A stretch of 36,075 nt of DNA, from assembly GCA_021841985.1 (NCBI GenBank), contig JAKCCP010000079.1, positions 1 through 36,075 of the forward strand, written 5' to 3'. Positions 21,218 to 30,035 of the stretch are shown piece after piece. The first letter of the stretch is position 1. Every line of letters starts with the position of its first letter. The notes beneath the pieces were generated by a model. The model worked only from the letters and a program-made list of their open reading frames with translations, ran no database searches and was not told where the DNA came from. This stretch comes from Pseudomonadota bacterium (GTDB taxonomy: Bacteria; Pseudomonadota; Alphaproteobacteria; Acetobacterales; Acetobacteraceae). A program made the position numbers and the translations under genes.

Positions 21218-22462
21218 CTATCGGGCGGGCTCGGCGAGCGCGCGGATCGCCTCCTCGGCGGCCCGCACGCCACTTTCATAGGCGCCGTGGGCGGTCGAGA
21301 AATCGAAGCGGTGCGTGGCCTCCCCGGCAAAGAACAAACGCCCCTCGAACGGCTGGGCCAGGACGCCGCGCGCCGCGGCCTGTCCCGGCAAAGCGTGGCT
21401 GTAGGCGCCCGCGATCGAGGGCGTTCTGGCCCAGTCGGAGGCGGCGAGCGGGCGGAGGGATTTTCGCACATCCGCGCCGAACAGGGCGGCGAGCTGGTCG
21501 ATCGCCCGCGCGAAGGCCGCCTCGTGCCCCGCCATGGCGACGGCCCGCGCGCCGGCGCCGCCGAGATAGCACATGACGACCGGCCAGCCGAACGGCCGGA
21601 TCGCGTAGGTGCCGGTCGTCGCATCCCGCGGGTCGCCCAGCACCCGGGTTTCGGCCGCGAACGGGTGGGCGCCGACGATCTCGAGGAAAAGCTTTTCGTT
21701 GCTGCCGAGTGGCAGGCGGGCGGCGGCGTCGCGCCAGGGATCGAGCGCCGCGGGCAAAGCGATCGTGCCGCCCGCGAGAACATTCGTCGAAACCGTCAGG
21801 ATCGCGGCGCGCGCGCGGATTGTGCCTGAGGGCGTGTGGAGCGCCACGCGACGCCCCGCGAGCGAGATCGCCTGGACCGGCGTCGCGAGGCTGAGTGTCG
21901 CCGTGCTTGGCAGATGGGCGGCGATGAGCGCCCCGTAGCCGCCGGGAAGGCGCCAGTTGAGATCGCTCGCGGCCATGTCATAGGCGGCGTAATCGCGGGC
22001 GGAGATGCGCTCCAGCTCGTCGCCGCTGATGAAGCCGCTCATCGCCTGGAGATAGGCGGTCCATTGGCCCTCCCGATCGAGGGCGTCGGCGGCGCAGTCG
22101 CTGGCCGGCGGCGCGGCGATCAGCCGGGCGCTCCAGGCGGCGAATTCCGCCCGCGCCGCGTCCTGTTCGGCCGCCGAGAAGCCGAGGTCGCGATATTGCC
22201 GCCGCCAGCCCGGCATGTCGCGCTGCACGGCGAACCCGCCGGCTTCGGCGAGGCGCGTCCAGGGATTGCGCTCGGCCGAATGCAGCCATTCACAGCCGAG
22301 ATCGAGCTTCATGCCGGCCACGTCCCGCGTCCAGGCGCGGCCGCCAACCCGCGGCAGAGCGTCAACGATCAGGGTGGAGAGACCGCTTTCAGCCAGACGC
22401 CGCGCCGCGCCGATACCCGCGGCGCCGGCGCCAACAATAGCGATGTCGGGTTCATGGTTCAT
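21218..22462 (-). CDS. FAD-dependent amine oxidase family oxidoreductase
   Basis: 414 residues. The N-terminal dinucleotide-binding motif IAIVGAGAAGIGAARRL and the RVGGRAWT motif are typical of the flavin monoamine oxidase family. The C-terminal FAD segment FFAGEATHRFDFSTAHGAYESG is also intact, so the enzyme should bind FAD. LDLGCEWLHSAERNPW is the conserved substrate/FAD region. There is no signal peptide. The substrate (a mono- or polyamine or a related compound) cannot be told. The ATG at 22462 overlaps the stop of a small upstream ORF. Confidence 0.9.
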   Translation of the reverse strand: MNHEPDIAIVGAGAAGIGAARRLAESGLSTLIVDALPRVGGRAWTRDVAGMKLDLGCEWLHSAERNPWTRLAEAGGFAVQRDMPGWRRQYRDLGFSAAEQDAARAEFAAWSARLIAAPPASDCAADALDREGQWTAYLQAMSGFISGDELERISARDYAAYDMAASDLNWRLPGGYGALIAAHLPSTATLSLATPVQAISLAGRRVALHTPSGTIRARAAILTVSTNVLAGGTIALPAALDPWRDAAARLPLGSNEKLFLEIVGAHPFAAETRVLGDPRDATTGTYAIRPFGWPVVMCYLGGAGARAVAMAGHEAAFARAIDQLAALFGADVRKSLRPLAASDWARTPSIAGAYSHALPGQAAARGVLAQPFEGRLFFAGEATHRFDFSTAHGAYESGVRAAEEAIRALAEPAR

Positions 22463-22527
22463 GACGTCCCAGCCTGGCGCGCGCGGGCCGGGTGCGCAAC
22501 ACGACCGCCGCGGGGAAGCCTCGCCAT
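22459..22527 (-). CDS. Possible 22-residue leader ORF coupled to the amine oxidase gene
   Basis: ATG at 22527 has AAGGAAG five bases upstream, a better ribosome binding site than that of the amine oxidase itself. The frame runs 22 codons, starts MARLPRGGRV, is rich in Arg and Ala, and stops at a TGA that overlaps the ATG of the amine oxidase gene (ATGA). This is the pattern of a small ORF that loads ribosomes for the next gene. It could also be chance; the peptide has no recognisable motif. Confidence 0.45.
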   Translation of the reverse strand: MARLPRGGRVAHPARARQAGTS

Positions 22528-22564
22528 CGTTTCTTCCTTATGGGGGCTCATGTGAAAACCCAAG

Positions 22565-22822
22565 CTAAATCTTCGGCCCCGCGAGGAACGCGTTGAAGGT
22601 GATCAGGGTGTGGGTATCCTTGACGCCGGGGAGGGCTTGCACCCGCTCGGTGACGAAATGGCCGATGTCTTGTTCGGGTTCGAGATAGAATTTGCCGAGC
22701 AGGTCGTAGGGGCCGGAGATCGAGTAGAGCTCCGAGAGTTGATCGATGCTATCGGCGGCGGCGCGGGCCACGTGATAGGCTTGGCCCATTTCGCATTTGA
22801 TCAGGACGAAAATCGCGCGCAT
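22565..22822 (-). CDS. Stand-alone AsnC/Lrp ligand-binding (RAM) domain protein
   Basis: 85 residues from the ATG at 22822 (AAAGGAA upstream), beginning MRAIFVLIKCEMGQAY. The whole protein is the alpha-beta RAM domain of Lrp/AsnC regulators, ending LPGVKDTHTLITFNAF, without the DNA-binding helix-turn-helix. Such proteins form dimers or octamers that bind amino acids and may modulate full-length Lrp proteins or enzymes. It lies upstream of the amine oxidase on the same strand and diverges from the ThDP enzyme gene. The lack of an HTH is normal for this small family, not a truncation. Confidence 0.9.
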   Translation of the reverse strand: MRAIFVLIKCEMGQAYHVARAAADSIDQLSELYSISGPYDLLGKFYLEPEQDIGHFVTERVQALPGVKDTHTLITFNAFLAGPKI

Positions 22823-22931
22823 GGCGGTGTTCCTTTCGGGCGCTTCCCCCCGGCTCTGGCGCAACCCCTGGCGTGACGCGCGGGCGGGAGAGGCTTATCG
22901 TCGCGCCAGTTTATCCGGCAAGGAGGGGCAA

Positions 22932-24722
22932 ATGGAACTGACGCAGGCGCGCAAGGCGCGCTTCGTGCCGCGTTCGGGGGGACGGCTGCTCGCCGATGCG
23001 CTGATCGCCCAAGGCATCGATCACGTCTTCGCGGTGCCCGGAGAAAGCTATCTCGACGTGCTCGATGGTCTCTATGCGGTGCGCGAAAAGCTCAAGCTCG
23101 TGACCTGCCGTTTCGAGGCCGGCGCGGTCGATATGGCCGAGGCCTATGGCAAGCTCACCGGGCGGCCGGCGGCGGCGATGGTGACGCGCGGGCCGGGGGC
23201 CTGTCATGGCGCGATCGGCGTGCATATCGCGCGCCAGGACAGCACGCCGCTTTTGCTTTTCGTCGGCCAGATCCCCTTCGCCGAAACCGATCGCGAGAGT
23301 TTCCAGGAAATCGACTACCGCCAAATGTTCGGCCCCCTCGCCAAATGGGTGACGCAGATCGATGACGCGCGGCGCATTCCCGAACTCGTCGCCCACGCCG
23401 TCGATGTCGCAACGCGCGGCCGGCCCGGCCCCGTCGTCATCGCGCTTTCCGAGGAAATGCAGCGCCACATCGTCGAGGTGCCCGATATCGGACCGGCGCT
23501 GGTGAGCGCGCCGCATCCCGATCCGGCGATGTTCGCGCGGCTGCACGGCCTGCTCGGGCGTGCCCGCAAACCGCTCGCTATTCTCGGCGGTTCGTGCTGG
23601 AGCGAGGCGGCGCGCGGGGCGATGCGGGAGTTTCTGCACGGTCATGAGATCCCGGTGGCCGTCAGTTTCCGCCGCCAGCATCTCTATGACGCGACTTTGG
23701 CGAATTTCGTGGGCGATCTCGGCGTCGGCGCCGATCCGGCACTGGTCGCGAAGGTGCGCGAGGCGGATCTCATTCTCGCTTTCGGCACACGGCTTTCCGA
23801 AGCGGTGACAGATGGCTACACGCTGTTCGATCTCGCTGGCGCAACGCCGATCGTGCATGTCTATCCCGAGCCGGAAGAGATCGGCCGGGTGTTTCGTCCG
23901 GCGCTCGGCATTTGTTCCGATCTCAACGCTTTTGCCCTGGCGCTCAAAGGCTTGCCGGAGATCAGCGTGCGCTGGCGGGCGTGGTGCGGCGAATTGCGCG
24001 GCTTGCGCGCGGCGAACAGCGCGGTGCCGGCCTACAAGGGCCCGCTCAATCTCGCGGAGATTTTGCACCAGTTGCAAGACATGCTGCCCGAGCATGCGAT
24101 TCTCACGTCCGATGCCGGCAATTTCGCGGGCTGGGTTTCGCGCTTCATGAATTTCGCCGATCATCAGCGGTTCATCGGCCCGACCAATGGCGCGATGGGC
24201 TATGGCGTGCCGGCGGCGATCGCCGCCAAGCTCCTGGCGCCTGACCGCCTCGCCGTCGCGTTTGTCGGCGATGGCGGTTTCCTGATGACCGGCCAGGAGA
24301 TCGCCACCGCCTTTCATCACGGCGTGGCGCCGATCGTTCTGGTGTTCAACAACCAGATGTACGGCACGATCCGCATGCATCAGGAGAAATTCTTTCCCGG
24401 CCGGGTCTCCGGCACCGCGCTCACCAATCCCGATTTCGCGAAATTCATCGAGGCCTTCGGGGGGCATGGCGAGACGGTGAGCAAAACCGAGGAATTCGCC
24501 CCGGCCTTCGAGCGCGCGCTGGCGAGCGGCAAGCCGGCGGTGATCGAACTCGTGATGGATCCCGAGCAGGTAAGCTCGCGCGCCACGATCAGCGAGCTCC
24601 GCGCCAGCGCCGCGCTGGCGGTTCCCAAAGGCGGGACGAGCAAAGCCGGGATGGCCAAGGCGGGCGTGGCAAAGCGCAAGCTGGCGCCAAGGTTGCCGCC
24701 GAAGCGCGGGACGCCACGATGA
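22932..24722 (+). CDS. Thiamine diphosphate-binding enzyme, acetolactate synthase superfamily
   Basis: 596 residues with the three-domain layout of acetolactate synthase-like enzymes. The N-terminal PYR domain has GIDHVFAVPGESYLDVLDGL and the catalytic glutamate in CRFEAGAVDMAEAYG (Glu62). A central domain follows (about 200-340). The C-terminal PP domain has the ThDP motif FVGDGGF...NNQMYGTI. The last 35 residues are an Ala/Lys/Gly-rich tail with repeats of KAGxAK that is not part of the fold. No small regulatory subunit gene is adjacent, so it may not be the biosynthetic IlvB; other 2-oxoacid decarboxylase/carboligase roles fit equally. AGGAGGGG precedes the ATG, and the stop abuts the hydrolase gene. 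Confidence 0.9.
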   Translation: MELTQARKARFVPRSGGRLLADALIAQGIDHVFAVPGESYLDVLDGLYAVREKLKLVTCRFEAGAVDMAEAYGKLTGRPAAAMVTRGPGACHGAIGVHIARQDSTPLLLFVGQIPFAETDRESFQEIDYRQMFGPLAKWVTQIDDARRIPELVAHAVDVATRGRPGPVVIALSEEMQRHIVEVPDIGPALVSAPHPDPAMFARLHGLLGRARKPLAILGGSCWSEAARGAMREFLHGHEIPVAVSFRRQHLYDATLANFVGDLGVGADPALVAKVREADLILAFGTRLSEAVTDGYTLFDLAGATPIVHVYPEPEEIGRVFRPALGICSDLNAFALALKGLPEISVRWRAWCGELRGLRAANSAVPAYKGPLNLAEILHQLQDMLPEHAILTSDAGNFAGWVSRFMNFADHQRFIGPTNGAMGYGVPAAIAAKLLAPDRLAVAFVGDGGFLMTGQEIATAFHHGVAPIVLVFNNQMYGTIRMHQEKFFPGRVSGTALTNPDFAKFIEAFGGHGETVSKTEEFAPAFERALASGKPAVIELVMDPEQVSSRATISELRASAALAVPKGGTSKAGMAKAGVAKRKLAPRLPPKRGTPR

Positions 24723-24733
24723 GGGTTGGCGCG

Positions 24734-25801
24734 ATGAAGCTTGCGGGGATTTTCCTCGTGCTGGCGCTGGCGGCGAGCGTGCCGGCGCGCGGTCAGACGC
24801 CGATGGTGATCTACGAGAACGATCTGGTATTGCACGACGTGACGTTTCAGAACGGCGAGCGGATGGCCGATCTCAAATTGCACTACACGACGCTCGGCCT
24901 GCCGCTCCGCGATGCCGCGGGGCACGTGCTGAACGCGGTGCTGCTGCTGCATGGCACCACCGGCACCGGCAAGAATTTTCTCGCCCCGACCCTTGCGAAT
25001 AATCTTTTCGGCCCCGACCAGCCGCTCGACACAAGCAAATATTTCGTGGTGCTGCCCGATGGCATTGGCGCCGGCGGCTCGAGCAAGCCCTCCGATGGGC
25101 TGCACGCGCGGTTTCCGCAATACGGCTATATCGATCAGGTCGAGCTGCAATACCGGCTGCTCGGCGAGGCCTTCGGCGTGACGCATCTCCGCCTCGTGCT
25201 CGGCACCTCGATGGGGGGCATGCAGACATGGCTGTGGGGCGAGCGGCATCCTGGTTTCATGGATGCGCTGGTGGCGATCGGGGCGATGCCTATTGCGGTC
25301 AGCGGGCGCAACATGCTGTGGCGCGAAATGGTGATCCGCGCGATTCGTGATGATCCAGACTGGCGCGGTGGCGAATACGACCCGGCGCAGCCGCCGCATC
25401 TCTGGCTGGAGACGGTGGCGCCGCTTTTCGCGCTGATGACCGGCAATGCCGCGCGTCTGCAGCAGGCCGCCCCAACCCGCGGGGACGCCATCGCGCTCGA
25501 TAACCGGCTGGTGGCGGAGGGGCGCAAATGGGACGCCAATGACATGCTCTACACCTGGGAAAGCTCGGCCGATTACAACCCGGCCCCGGATCTGGAAAAA
25601 ATTACCGCCCCTTTGCTCGCCATCAATTTCGCCGATGACCTGGTCAATCCGGCGAGCCTCGGCGTGATGGAGCCGGCGATGCAGCGGCTCCGGGCGGGGC
25701 AATATGTGCTGATCCCGCGCGGCCAGACCTATGGCCATCAGACGCTGAACTACGCCGATATCTGGGGCCATTACGTCGCGGCGTTTCTGGCCAAGCACTA
25801 A
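24734..25801 (+). CDS. Secreted MetX-like alpha/beta hydrolase
   Basis: 355 residues. I chose the ATG at 24734 because it directly opens a signal peptide (MKLAGIFLVLALAASVPARG) and has GAGGG eight bases upstream. An ATG at 24719 overlaps the stop of the ThDP gene and would add five residues. The body follows the homoserine acetyltransferase fold: HGTTGTGKNF, the elbow LGTSMGGMQTW (Ser159), the acid region NFADDLVNP and the histidine in YGHQTLNYADIW. True MetX is cytosolic, so an exported esterase or acyltransferase-like enzyme is more likely. It converges on dnaJ. Confidence 0.86.
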   Translation: MKLAGIFLVLALAASVPARGQTPMVIYENDLVLHDVTFQNGERMADLKLHYTTLGLPLRDAAGHVLNAVLLLHGTTGTGKNFLAPTLANNLFGPDQPLDTSKYFVVLPDGIGAGGSSKPSDGLHARFPQYGYIDQVELQYRLLGEAFGVTHLRLVLGTSMGGMQTWLWGERHPGFMDALVAIGAMPIAVSGRNMLWREMVIRAIRDDPDWRGGEYDPAQPPHLWLETVAPLFALMTGNAARLQQAAPTRGDAIALDNRLVAEGRKWDANDMLYTWESSADYNPAPDLEKITAPLLAINFADDLVNPASLGVMEPAMQRLRAGQYVLIPRGQTYGHQTLNYADIWGHYVAAFLAKH

Positions 25802-25848
25802 AATGCCGCGCCGGGACTTGTCTGGCATCGGGGTTTGCGAATAGCGGT

Positions 25849-26997
25849 TCAGCGCCCGCCTTCAAAAAACTCCTTCACCTTGGCGAAGAAGCCCTCCGTC
25901 TCGGGGCTGTCCTTGCCGCTGCCCTTGCTCTCGGCCTCGGCCTCGAATTCCTCGAGCAGTTCGCGCTGGCGGCGGGTGAGGTGCTGCGGCGTCTCGACCA
26001 CCACCTGGATATACATATCCCCGCGCGCCGCGCTGCGCAGCACGGAAAATCCCTTGCCGCGCAGGCGGAACTGATCGCCGGTCTGGGTGCCGGGCGGGAT
26101 CTTGACCTTGGCGCGCGAGCCATCGATCACCGGCACGTCGATCTCGGCCCCGAGCGCCGCCTGGGTCATTCTGAGCGGCACCCGGCAGAGGATATTGGCG
26201 CCCTCGCGCTGGAACAGCGGGTGCGGCTTGATCGCGATATGGACATAGAGATCGCCGGAGGGGGCGCCATTGGCGCCGGCCTCGCCCTCGCCCGCGAGGC
26301 GGATGCGGGTGCCGTCCTCGACCCCGGCCGGGATCGTCACCTGGAGGCTGCGCTCGCGCGCCACGGTGCCGGCGCCGCGGCACACCCGGCACGGGTTTCG
26401 GATCACCCGCCCGGCGCCGCCGCACGTCGCGCAGGTCCGCTCGATGACGAAAAATCCCTGCTGTGCCCGCACCTTGCCCGCGCCGCCGCAGGTCGGGCAG
26501 GTCTCGGCGCCGGTCTTGCGGTCTTCCGCGCCGGTGCCGCCGCAGGCATCGCACGTCACCCGCGTGGGCACGCGGAGCGTGACCTTGGTGCCGTGGAAGG
26601 CCTGGGCGAGATCGATTTCGACCCCTTGGCGGAGATCGGCGCCGGCCCGCGGCCCACGCCCGCCGCCGCGCCGGCCGCCGACGAATTCGCCGAACATCTG
26701 ATCGAAAATATCGCCCAGCCCGCCGGCCCCGAAATCGAAGCCGCCGGCCCCGGCGCCGGGGCTGCCACCGGTCTCGAAGGCGGCGTGGCCGAAGCGGTCA
26801 TAGGCGGCGCGCTTCTGGTCGTCCTTGAGAACGTCGTAGGCCTCGCTGATCTCCTTGAAGCGCGCCTCGGCCTGCTTGTCTCCCGGATTGCGATCGGGGT
26901 GATACTGCATGGCGAGCTTGCGGTAGGCTTTTTTCAGATCTTCGGCCTTGGCGTCGCGCGCCACGCCGAGCGTGGCGTAGTAATCCTGTTTCGCCAT
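25849..26997 (-). CDS. dnaJ: Chaperone protein DnaJ
   Basis: 382 residues, full-length type I DnaJ. The J domain has HPD at about 33-35. A Gly-rich linker follows ([17 protein letters not shown]). Four CxxCxGxG zinc repeats come next: [24 protein letters not shown] and CRVCRGAG. The C-terminal substrate-binding domains have [18 protein letters not shown]. It stimulates the ATPase of DnaK and hands over unfolded proteins. It is the last gene of grpE-dnaK-dnaJ, 128 bases after dnaK with GC-rich repeats in the gap. Confidence 0.98.
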   Translation of the reverse strand: MAKQDYYATLGVARDAKAEDLKKAYRKLAMQYHPDRNPGDKQAEARFKEISEAYDVLKDDQKRAAYDRFGHAAFETGGSPGAGAGGFDFGAGGLGDIFDQMFGEFVGGRRGGGRGPRAGADLRQGVEIDLAQAFHGTKVTLRVPTRVTCDACGGTGAEDRKTGAETCPTCGGAGKVRAQQGFFVIERTCATCGGAGRVIRNPCRVCRGAGTVARERSLQVTIPAGVEDGTRIRLAGEGEAGANGAPSGDLYVHIAIKPHPLFQREGANILCRVPLRMTQAALGAEIDVPVIDGSRAKVKIPPGTQTGDQFRLRGKGFSVLRSAARGDMYIQVVVETPQHLTRRQRELLEEFEAEAESKGSGKDSPETEGFFAKVKEFFEGGR

Positions 26998-27052
26998 CTC
27001 AGCCCTCTTTCCCGGCGCCGCCTGGGGACGCGCCCGCCGGGAACCCGGCGCG

Positions 27053-27105
27053 GGCGCGCCCGCTCAAGCCCATCCCGGCGCCGGCGCGCCCGCTCACGTC
27101 CATGC
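27053..27105. repeat. Imperfect direct repeat in the dnaK-dnaJ gap
   Basis: Two 23-base units beginning GGCGCGCCCGCTCA, at 27053-27075 and 27083-27105, agree at 20 positions. Just beside them, 27027-27061 can form a strong GC hairpin around CCGGGAACCCGG. On the dnaK mRNA strand this may slow or partly stop transcription before dnaJ or protect mRNA ends. Confidence 0.6.
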
Positions 27106-27125
27106 TAGCGTGTCTTTTCTGCAAA

Positions 27126-29051
27126 TCAGGCGGATTTCTTCTTGTTTTTGTCGTCGATCTCCTCGAACTCGGCATCCACGACCTTGTCGCCGCCGCCGCC
27201 ACCGGCGCTGCCGGTCTGCGGGCCGGCGCCGGCGCTGGGCTGTTCGCCCTGCGCCTTGTACATCGCCTCGCCGATCTTCATCGCCACCTGCGAGAGCCGC
27301 TCGCTCGCCGATTTCAGAGCGGCGGCGTCATCACCCTCCATGGCCGTGCGCACTGCGGCCAATGCCGTCTCCGCCTCGCTCTTGTCGGCGTCGGCGATCT
27401 TGTCGCCCTGCTCCTTGAGGGTCTTTTCGACCTGGTGGGTCAGCGCGTCGGCATGGTTGCGTGCTTCGACGAATTCGCGCCGCTTGTGGTCGCTTGCGGC
27501 ATTGGCCTCCGCCTCCTTGACCATGCGCTCGATATCGGCCTCCGAAAGCCCGCCCGAGGCCTGGATGCGGATCTGCTGCTCCTTGCCGGTCGCCTTGTCC
27601 TTGGCCGAGACCGAGACGATGCCGTTGGCGTCGATGTCGAAGGTCACCTCGATCTGCGGCACGCCGCGCGGGGCGGGGGGAATGCCCATCAGGTCGAACT
27701 GGCCGAGCATTTTGTTGTCGGCCGCCATCTCGCGCTCGCCCTGATAGACCTTGATGGTCACCGCCGTCTGGTTGTCGTCGGCGGTCGAGAAGATCTGCGA
27801 CTTCTTGGTCGGGATGGTGGTGTTGCGCTCGATCAGCCGGGTGAACACGCCGCCCAGCGTCTCGATGCCGAGCGAAAGCGGCGTGACGTCGAGCAAGAGC
27901 ACGTCCTTGACGTCACCCTTGAGCACCGCGCCCTGCACCGCGGCGCCGATCGCCACCACCTCGTCGGGGTTGACGTTGCGCGCCGGCTCGCGGCCGAAGA
28001 ACTGCTTGACGGTCTCGATCACCTTGGGCATCCGGGTCATGCCGCCGACCAGGATCACCTCGTTGATCTCGCCCGCCGTCACCCCGGCATCCTTGAGCGC
28101 GGCGCGGCAGGGCTCCAGCGTGCGCTGGATCAGGTCATCGACCAGGCTTTCGAGCTTGGCCCGCGTCAGCTTCATCACCAAATGCTTGGGCCCGCTCGCG
28201 TCGGCGGTGATGAAGGGGAGGTTGATCTCGGTCTCCTTCGACGAGGAGAGTTCGATCTTGGCCTTTTCCGCCGCTTCCTTGAGGCGCTGGAGGGCGAGCT
28301 TGTCGCGCCGGAGATCGATGCCCTGCTCGCGCTGGAATTCGGCCGCGAGATAATCGATCACCCGCGCGTCGAAATCCTCCCCGCCCAGGAAGGTGTCGCC
28401 GTTGGTGCTTTTGACCTCGAACACGCCGTCGCCGATTTCGAGGACGGAGATGTCGAAGGTGCCGCCGCCGAGGTCATAGACCGCGACGGTGCCGGTTTTT
28501 TTCTTATCCAGCCCATAGGCCAGCGCCGCCGCCGTCGGCTCGTTGATGATGCGCAAGACGTCGAGCCCGGCGATGCGCCCCGCGTCCTTGGTCGCCTGGC
28601 GCTGCGAATCGTTGAAATAGGCCGGCACGGTGATCACCGCCTCGGTGACCTTCTCGCCGAGAAAAGCCTCGGCGGTCTCCTTCATCTTGGTCAGCACGAA
28701 GGCGCTGATCTGGCTCGGCGCGTAGCGCTCGCCGCGCACCTCGACCCAGGCATCGCCATTGTCGCCACGGATGATGGTATAGGGCACCAGGCCCTTGTCC
28801 TTGGCCACCACCGGATCCTCGAAGCGCCGCCCGATCAGCCGCTTGATGGCGTAGAGGGTGTTGGACGGATTGGTCACCGCCTGGCGCTTGGCGGACTGGC
28901 CGACCAGGCGCTCGCCGTTATCGGCGAAGGCGACCATGCTCGGCGTGGTGCGCGCCCCTTCGGCGTTCTCGATCACCCGGACATCCTTGCCTTCCATGAT
29001 GGCAACGCAGGAATTGGTGGTGCCGAGGTCGATCCCGATGACCTTGCTCAT
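27126..29051 (-). CDS. dnaK: Chaperone protein DnaK (Hsp70)
   Basis: 641 residues. The ATPase domain begins [17 protein letters not shown], and the phosphate-binding segments [15 protein letters not shown] and [12 protein letters not shown] are intact. The linker [16 protein letters not shown] is followed by the substrate-binding domain (about 390-500) and a helical lid. The tail is Gly-rich and ends [14 protein letters not shown], the EE-containing end seen in proteobacterial DnaK. It works with GrpE and DnaJ in the cytosol. The gap of 138 bases to grpE leaves room for its own heat-shock promoter. Confidence 0.98.
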   Translation of the reverse strand: MSKVIGIDLGTTNSCVAIMEGKDVRVIENAEGARTTPSMVAFADNGERLVGQSAKRQAVTNPSNTLYAIKRLIGRRFEDPVVAKDKGLVPYTIIRGDNGDAWVEVRGERYAPSQISAFVLTKMKETAEAFLGEKVTEAVITVPAYFNDSQRQATKDAGRIAGLDVLRIINEPTAAALAYGLDKKKTGTVAVYDLGGGTFDISVLEIGDGVFEVKSTNGDTFLGGEDFDARVIDYLAAEFQREQGIDLRRDKLALQRLKEAAEKAKIELSSSKETEINLPFITADASGPKHLVMKLTRAKLESLVDDLIQRTLEPCRAALKDAGVTAGEINEVILVGGMTRMPKVIETVKQFFGREPARNVNPDEVVAIGAAVQGAVLKGDVKDVLLLDVTPLSLGIETLGGVFTRLIERNTTIPTKKSQIFSTADDNQTAVTIKVYQGEREMAADNKMLGQFDLMGIPPAPRGVPQIEVTFDIDANGIVSVSAKDKATGKEQQIRIQASGGLSEADIERMVKEAEANAASDHKRREFVEARNHADALTHQVEKTLKEQGDKIADADKSEAETALAAVRTAMEGDDAAALKSASERLSQVAMKIGEAMYKAQGEQPSAGAGPQTGSAGGGGGDKVVDAEFEEIDDKNKKKSA

Positions 29052-29130
29052 GTGATGCTATCTCCTATGCAGCGGTGGCGTGCGGCCCGAAGCACCGCGC
29101 GCTTCCCCGCGTTTGGTTGGGTCATTCTCG

Positions 29131-29159
29131 ATGTATTGAGCGCCAGCGCCACGGGCAAG
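29131..29159 (-). promoter_or_regulatory. Weak candidate heat-shock promoter upstream of dnaK
   Basis: Read on the minus strand, CTTGCC is followed after a GC-rich spacer by CAATACAT, about 80 bases before the dnaK ATG. The CTTG box matches the -35 of alphaproteobacterial sigma-32 promoters; the -10 match is poor. No CIRCE inverted repeat (TTAGCACTC/GAGTGCTAA) is present. Confidence 0.25.
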
Positions 29160-29189
29160 AGTTGCGTGCGCATTTATTGTGCATCGCAA

Positions 29190-29813
29190 TCAGGCGCGGG
29201 TGTCGACATGCGCGGCCGGCGGCGGCCCCTTGGCCACCACCACCATGGCCGGGCGCAGCAGCCGCCCGTTCAGCGTCCACGCCGCCGTCCAGGCTTGCAG
29301 CACGGTGCCTGGCGGATGGGCCTCGCTCGGCTGTTCGGCCATCGCCTGATGCAGGTTGGGGTCGAAAAGCGCCCCCGTCGGATCCTCGGCGCGGATGCCG
29401 TGGCGCTCCAGGATGGCGAGGAAATTGCGCTCGATCCCGGCCAGGCCCTCGCGCAGCCGGGTGATGATCGGCGGCTCGCCGGGCTCGGGCGGGGGCAGGC
29501 TGGCCAGGCCGCGGCGCAGGTTTTCCGCCGCTTCCACGACATCGGCGGCGAATTTCTGCACCGCGTATTGCCGCGTCTCATCGACCTCGCGCTTGGCGCG
29601 GGCGCGAAGATTGGCGTTGTCCGCCTCGGCGCGCATCCAGCGCTCGCGCATCTCCTGGCTTTCCGCCTCGAGGCTGGCGATCCGCGCGGAAGCCGCGGCC
29701 ATCAGCGCCTCGGCGCTTTCCGGGGCGCTTTCCGGGGCGGTATCGGGCGGAGTGTTGCCGGGCGGGGCGTTGCCGGGCGGGTCGGTGGGGAGTGTTTCGG
29801 GTTCGTGCATCAT
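29190..29813 (-). CDS. grpE: Nucleotide exchange factor GrpE
   Basis: 207 residues. The Pro/Glu/Ala-rich N terminus (1-35) is built from short repeats. A long coiled coil follows (about 38-100, ARIASLEAESQEMRERWMRAEADNANLRARAKRE). The beta-wing domain has LFDPNLHQAMAEQPSEAHPPGTV and ends RPAMVVVAKG. The HQAM and PGTV segments are GrpE hallmarks. It releases ADP from DnaK and acts as a thermosensor. It is first in grpE-dnaK-dnaJ; hrcA, often its neighbour, is not here. The DNA encoding the N terminus has tandem 12-base and 15-base in-frame repeats. Confidence 0.95.
   Translation of the reverse strand: MMHEPETLPTDPPGNAPPGNTPPDTAPESAPESAEALMAAASARIASLEAESQEMRERWMRAEADNANLRARAKREVDETRQYAVQKFAADVVEAAENLRRGLASLPPPEPGEPPIITRLREGLAGIERNFLAILERHGIRAEDPTGALFDPNLHQAMAEQPSEAHPPGTVLQAWTAAWTLNGRLLRPAMVVVAKGPPPAAHVDTRA
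29712..29783. repeat. In-frame short tandem repeats at the grpE 5' end
   Basis: GGCGCTTTCCGG occurs twice in tandem at 29712-29735, and a 15-base unit starting GTTGCCGGGCGGG occurs twice at 29754-29783. They encode APES-APES and PPGNA-PPGNT in GrpE. Both unit lengths are multiples of three, so changes in copy number keep the frame. Confidence 0.8.
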
Positions 29814-29879
29814 CGCGGCTCAGTTAAGACGTGGCGTGGCCCGAGACAAGGGTGTCTCTGCCCTTGCGGCGTGCCCGCG

Positions 29880-29937
29880 CCCAACCCTTCCCCGTGCCCA
29901 GCCCTTCCCCGTGCCCAGCCCTTCCCCGTGCCCAGCC
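29880..29937. repeat. 17-bp tandem repeat upstream of grpE and the chemoreceptor gene
   Basis: Three full units of CCCAGCCCTTCCCCGTG (the first with one change) and a partial fourth, CCCAGCC, lie in the 222-base gap between the divergent grpE (ATG at 29813) and chemoreceptor (ATG at 30036) genes. Its copy number may vary between strains and could alter promoter spacing. Confidence 0.9.
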
Positions 29938-30035
29938 GTTAAGAGAGTGGTGACATTGCCCCGCCATATTCGCGCCTCGTGGCCACGGCCCCTTGTGCCG
30001 AAGCCGCGCGTGTTTCTGTTCCGGCGGAGAAAATC

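Noticed and set aside
29052..29189. CIRCE operator for HrcA in front of dnaK
   Set aside because: The TTAGCACTC/GAGTGCTAA pair is not present there or before grpE.
27102..29942. A 946-codon plus-strand open frame opposite dnaK and grpE
   Set aside because: Long antisense frames over dnaK in GC-rich genomes are a well-known artefact; no protein family is visible.
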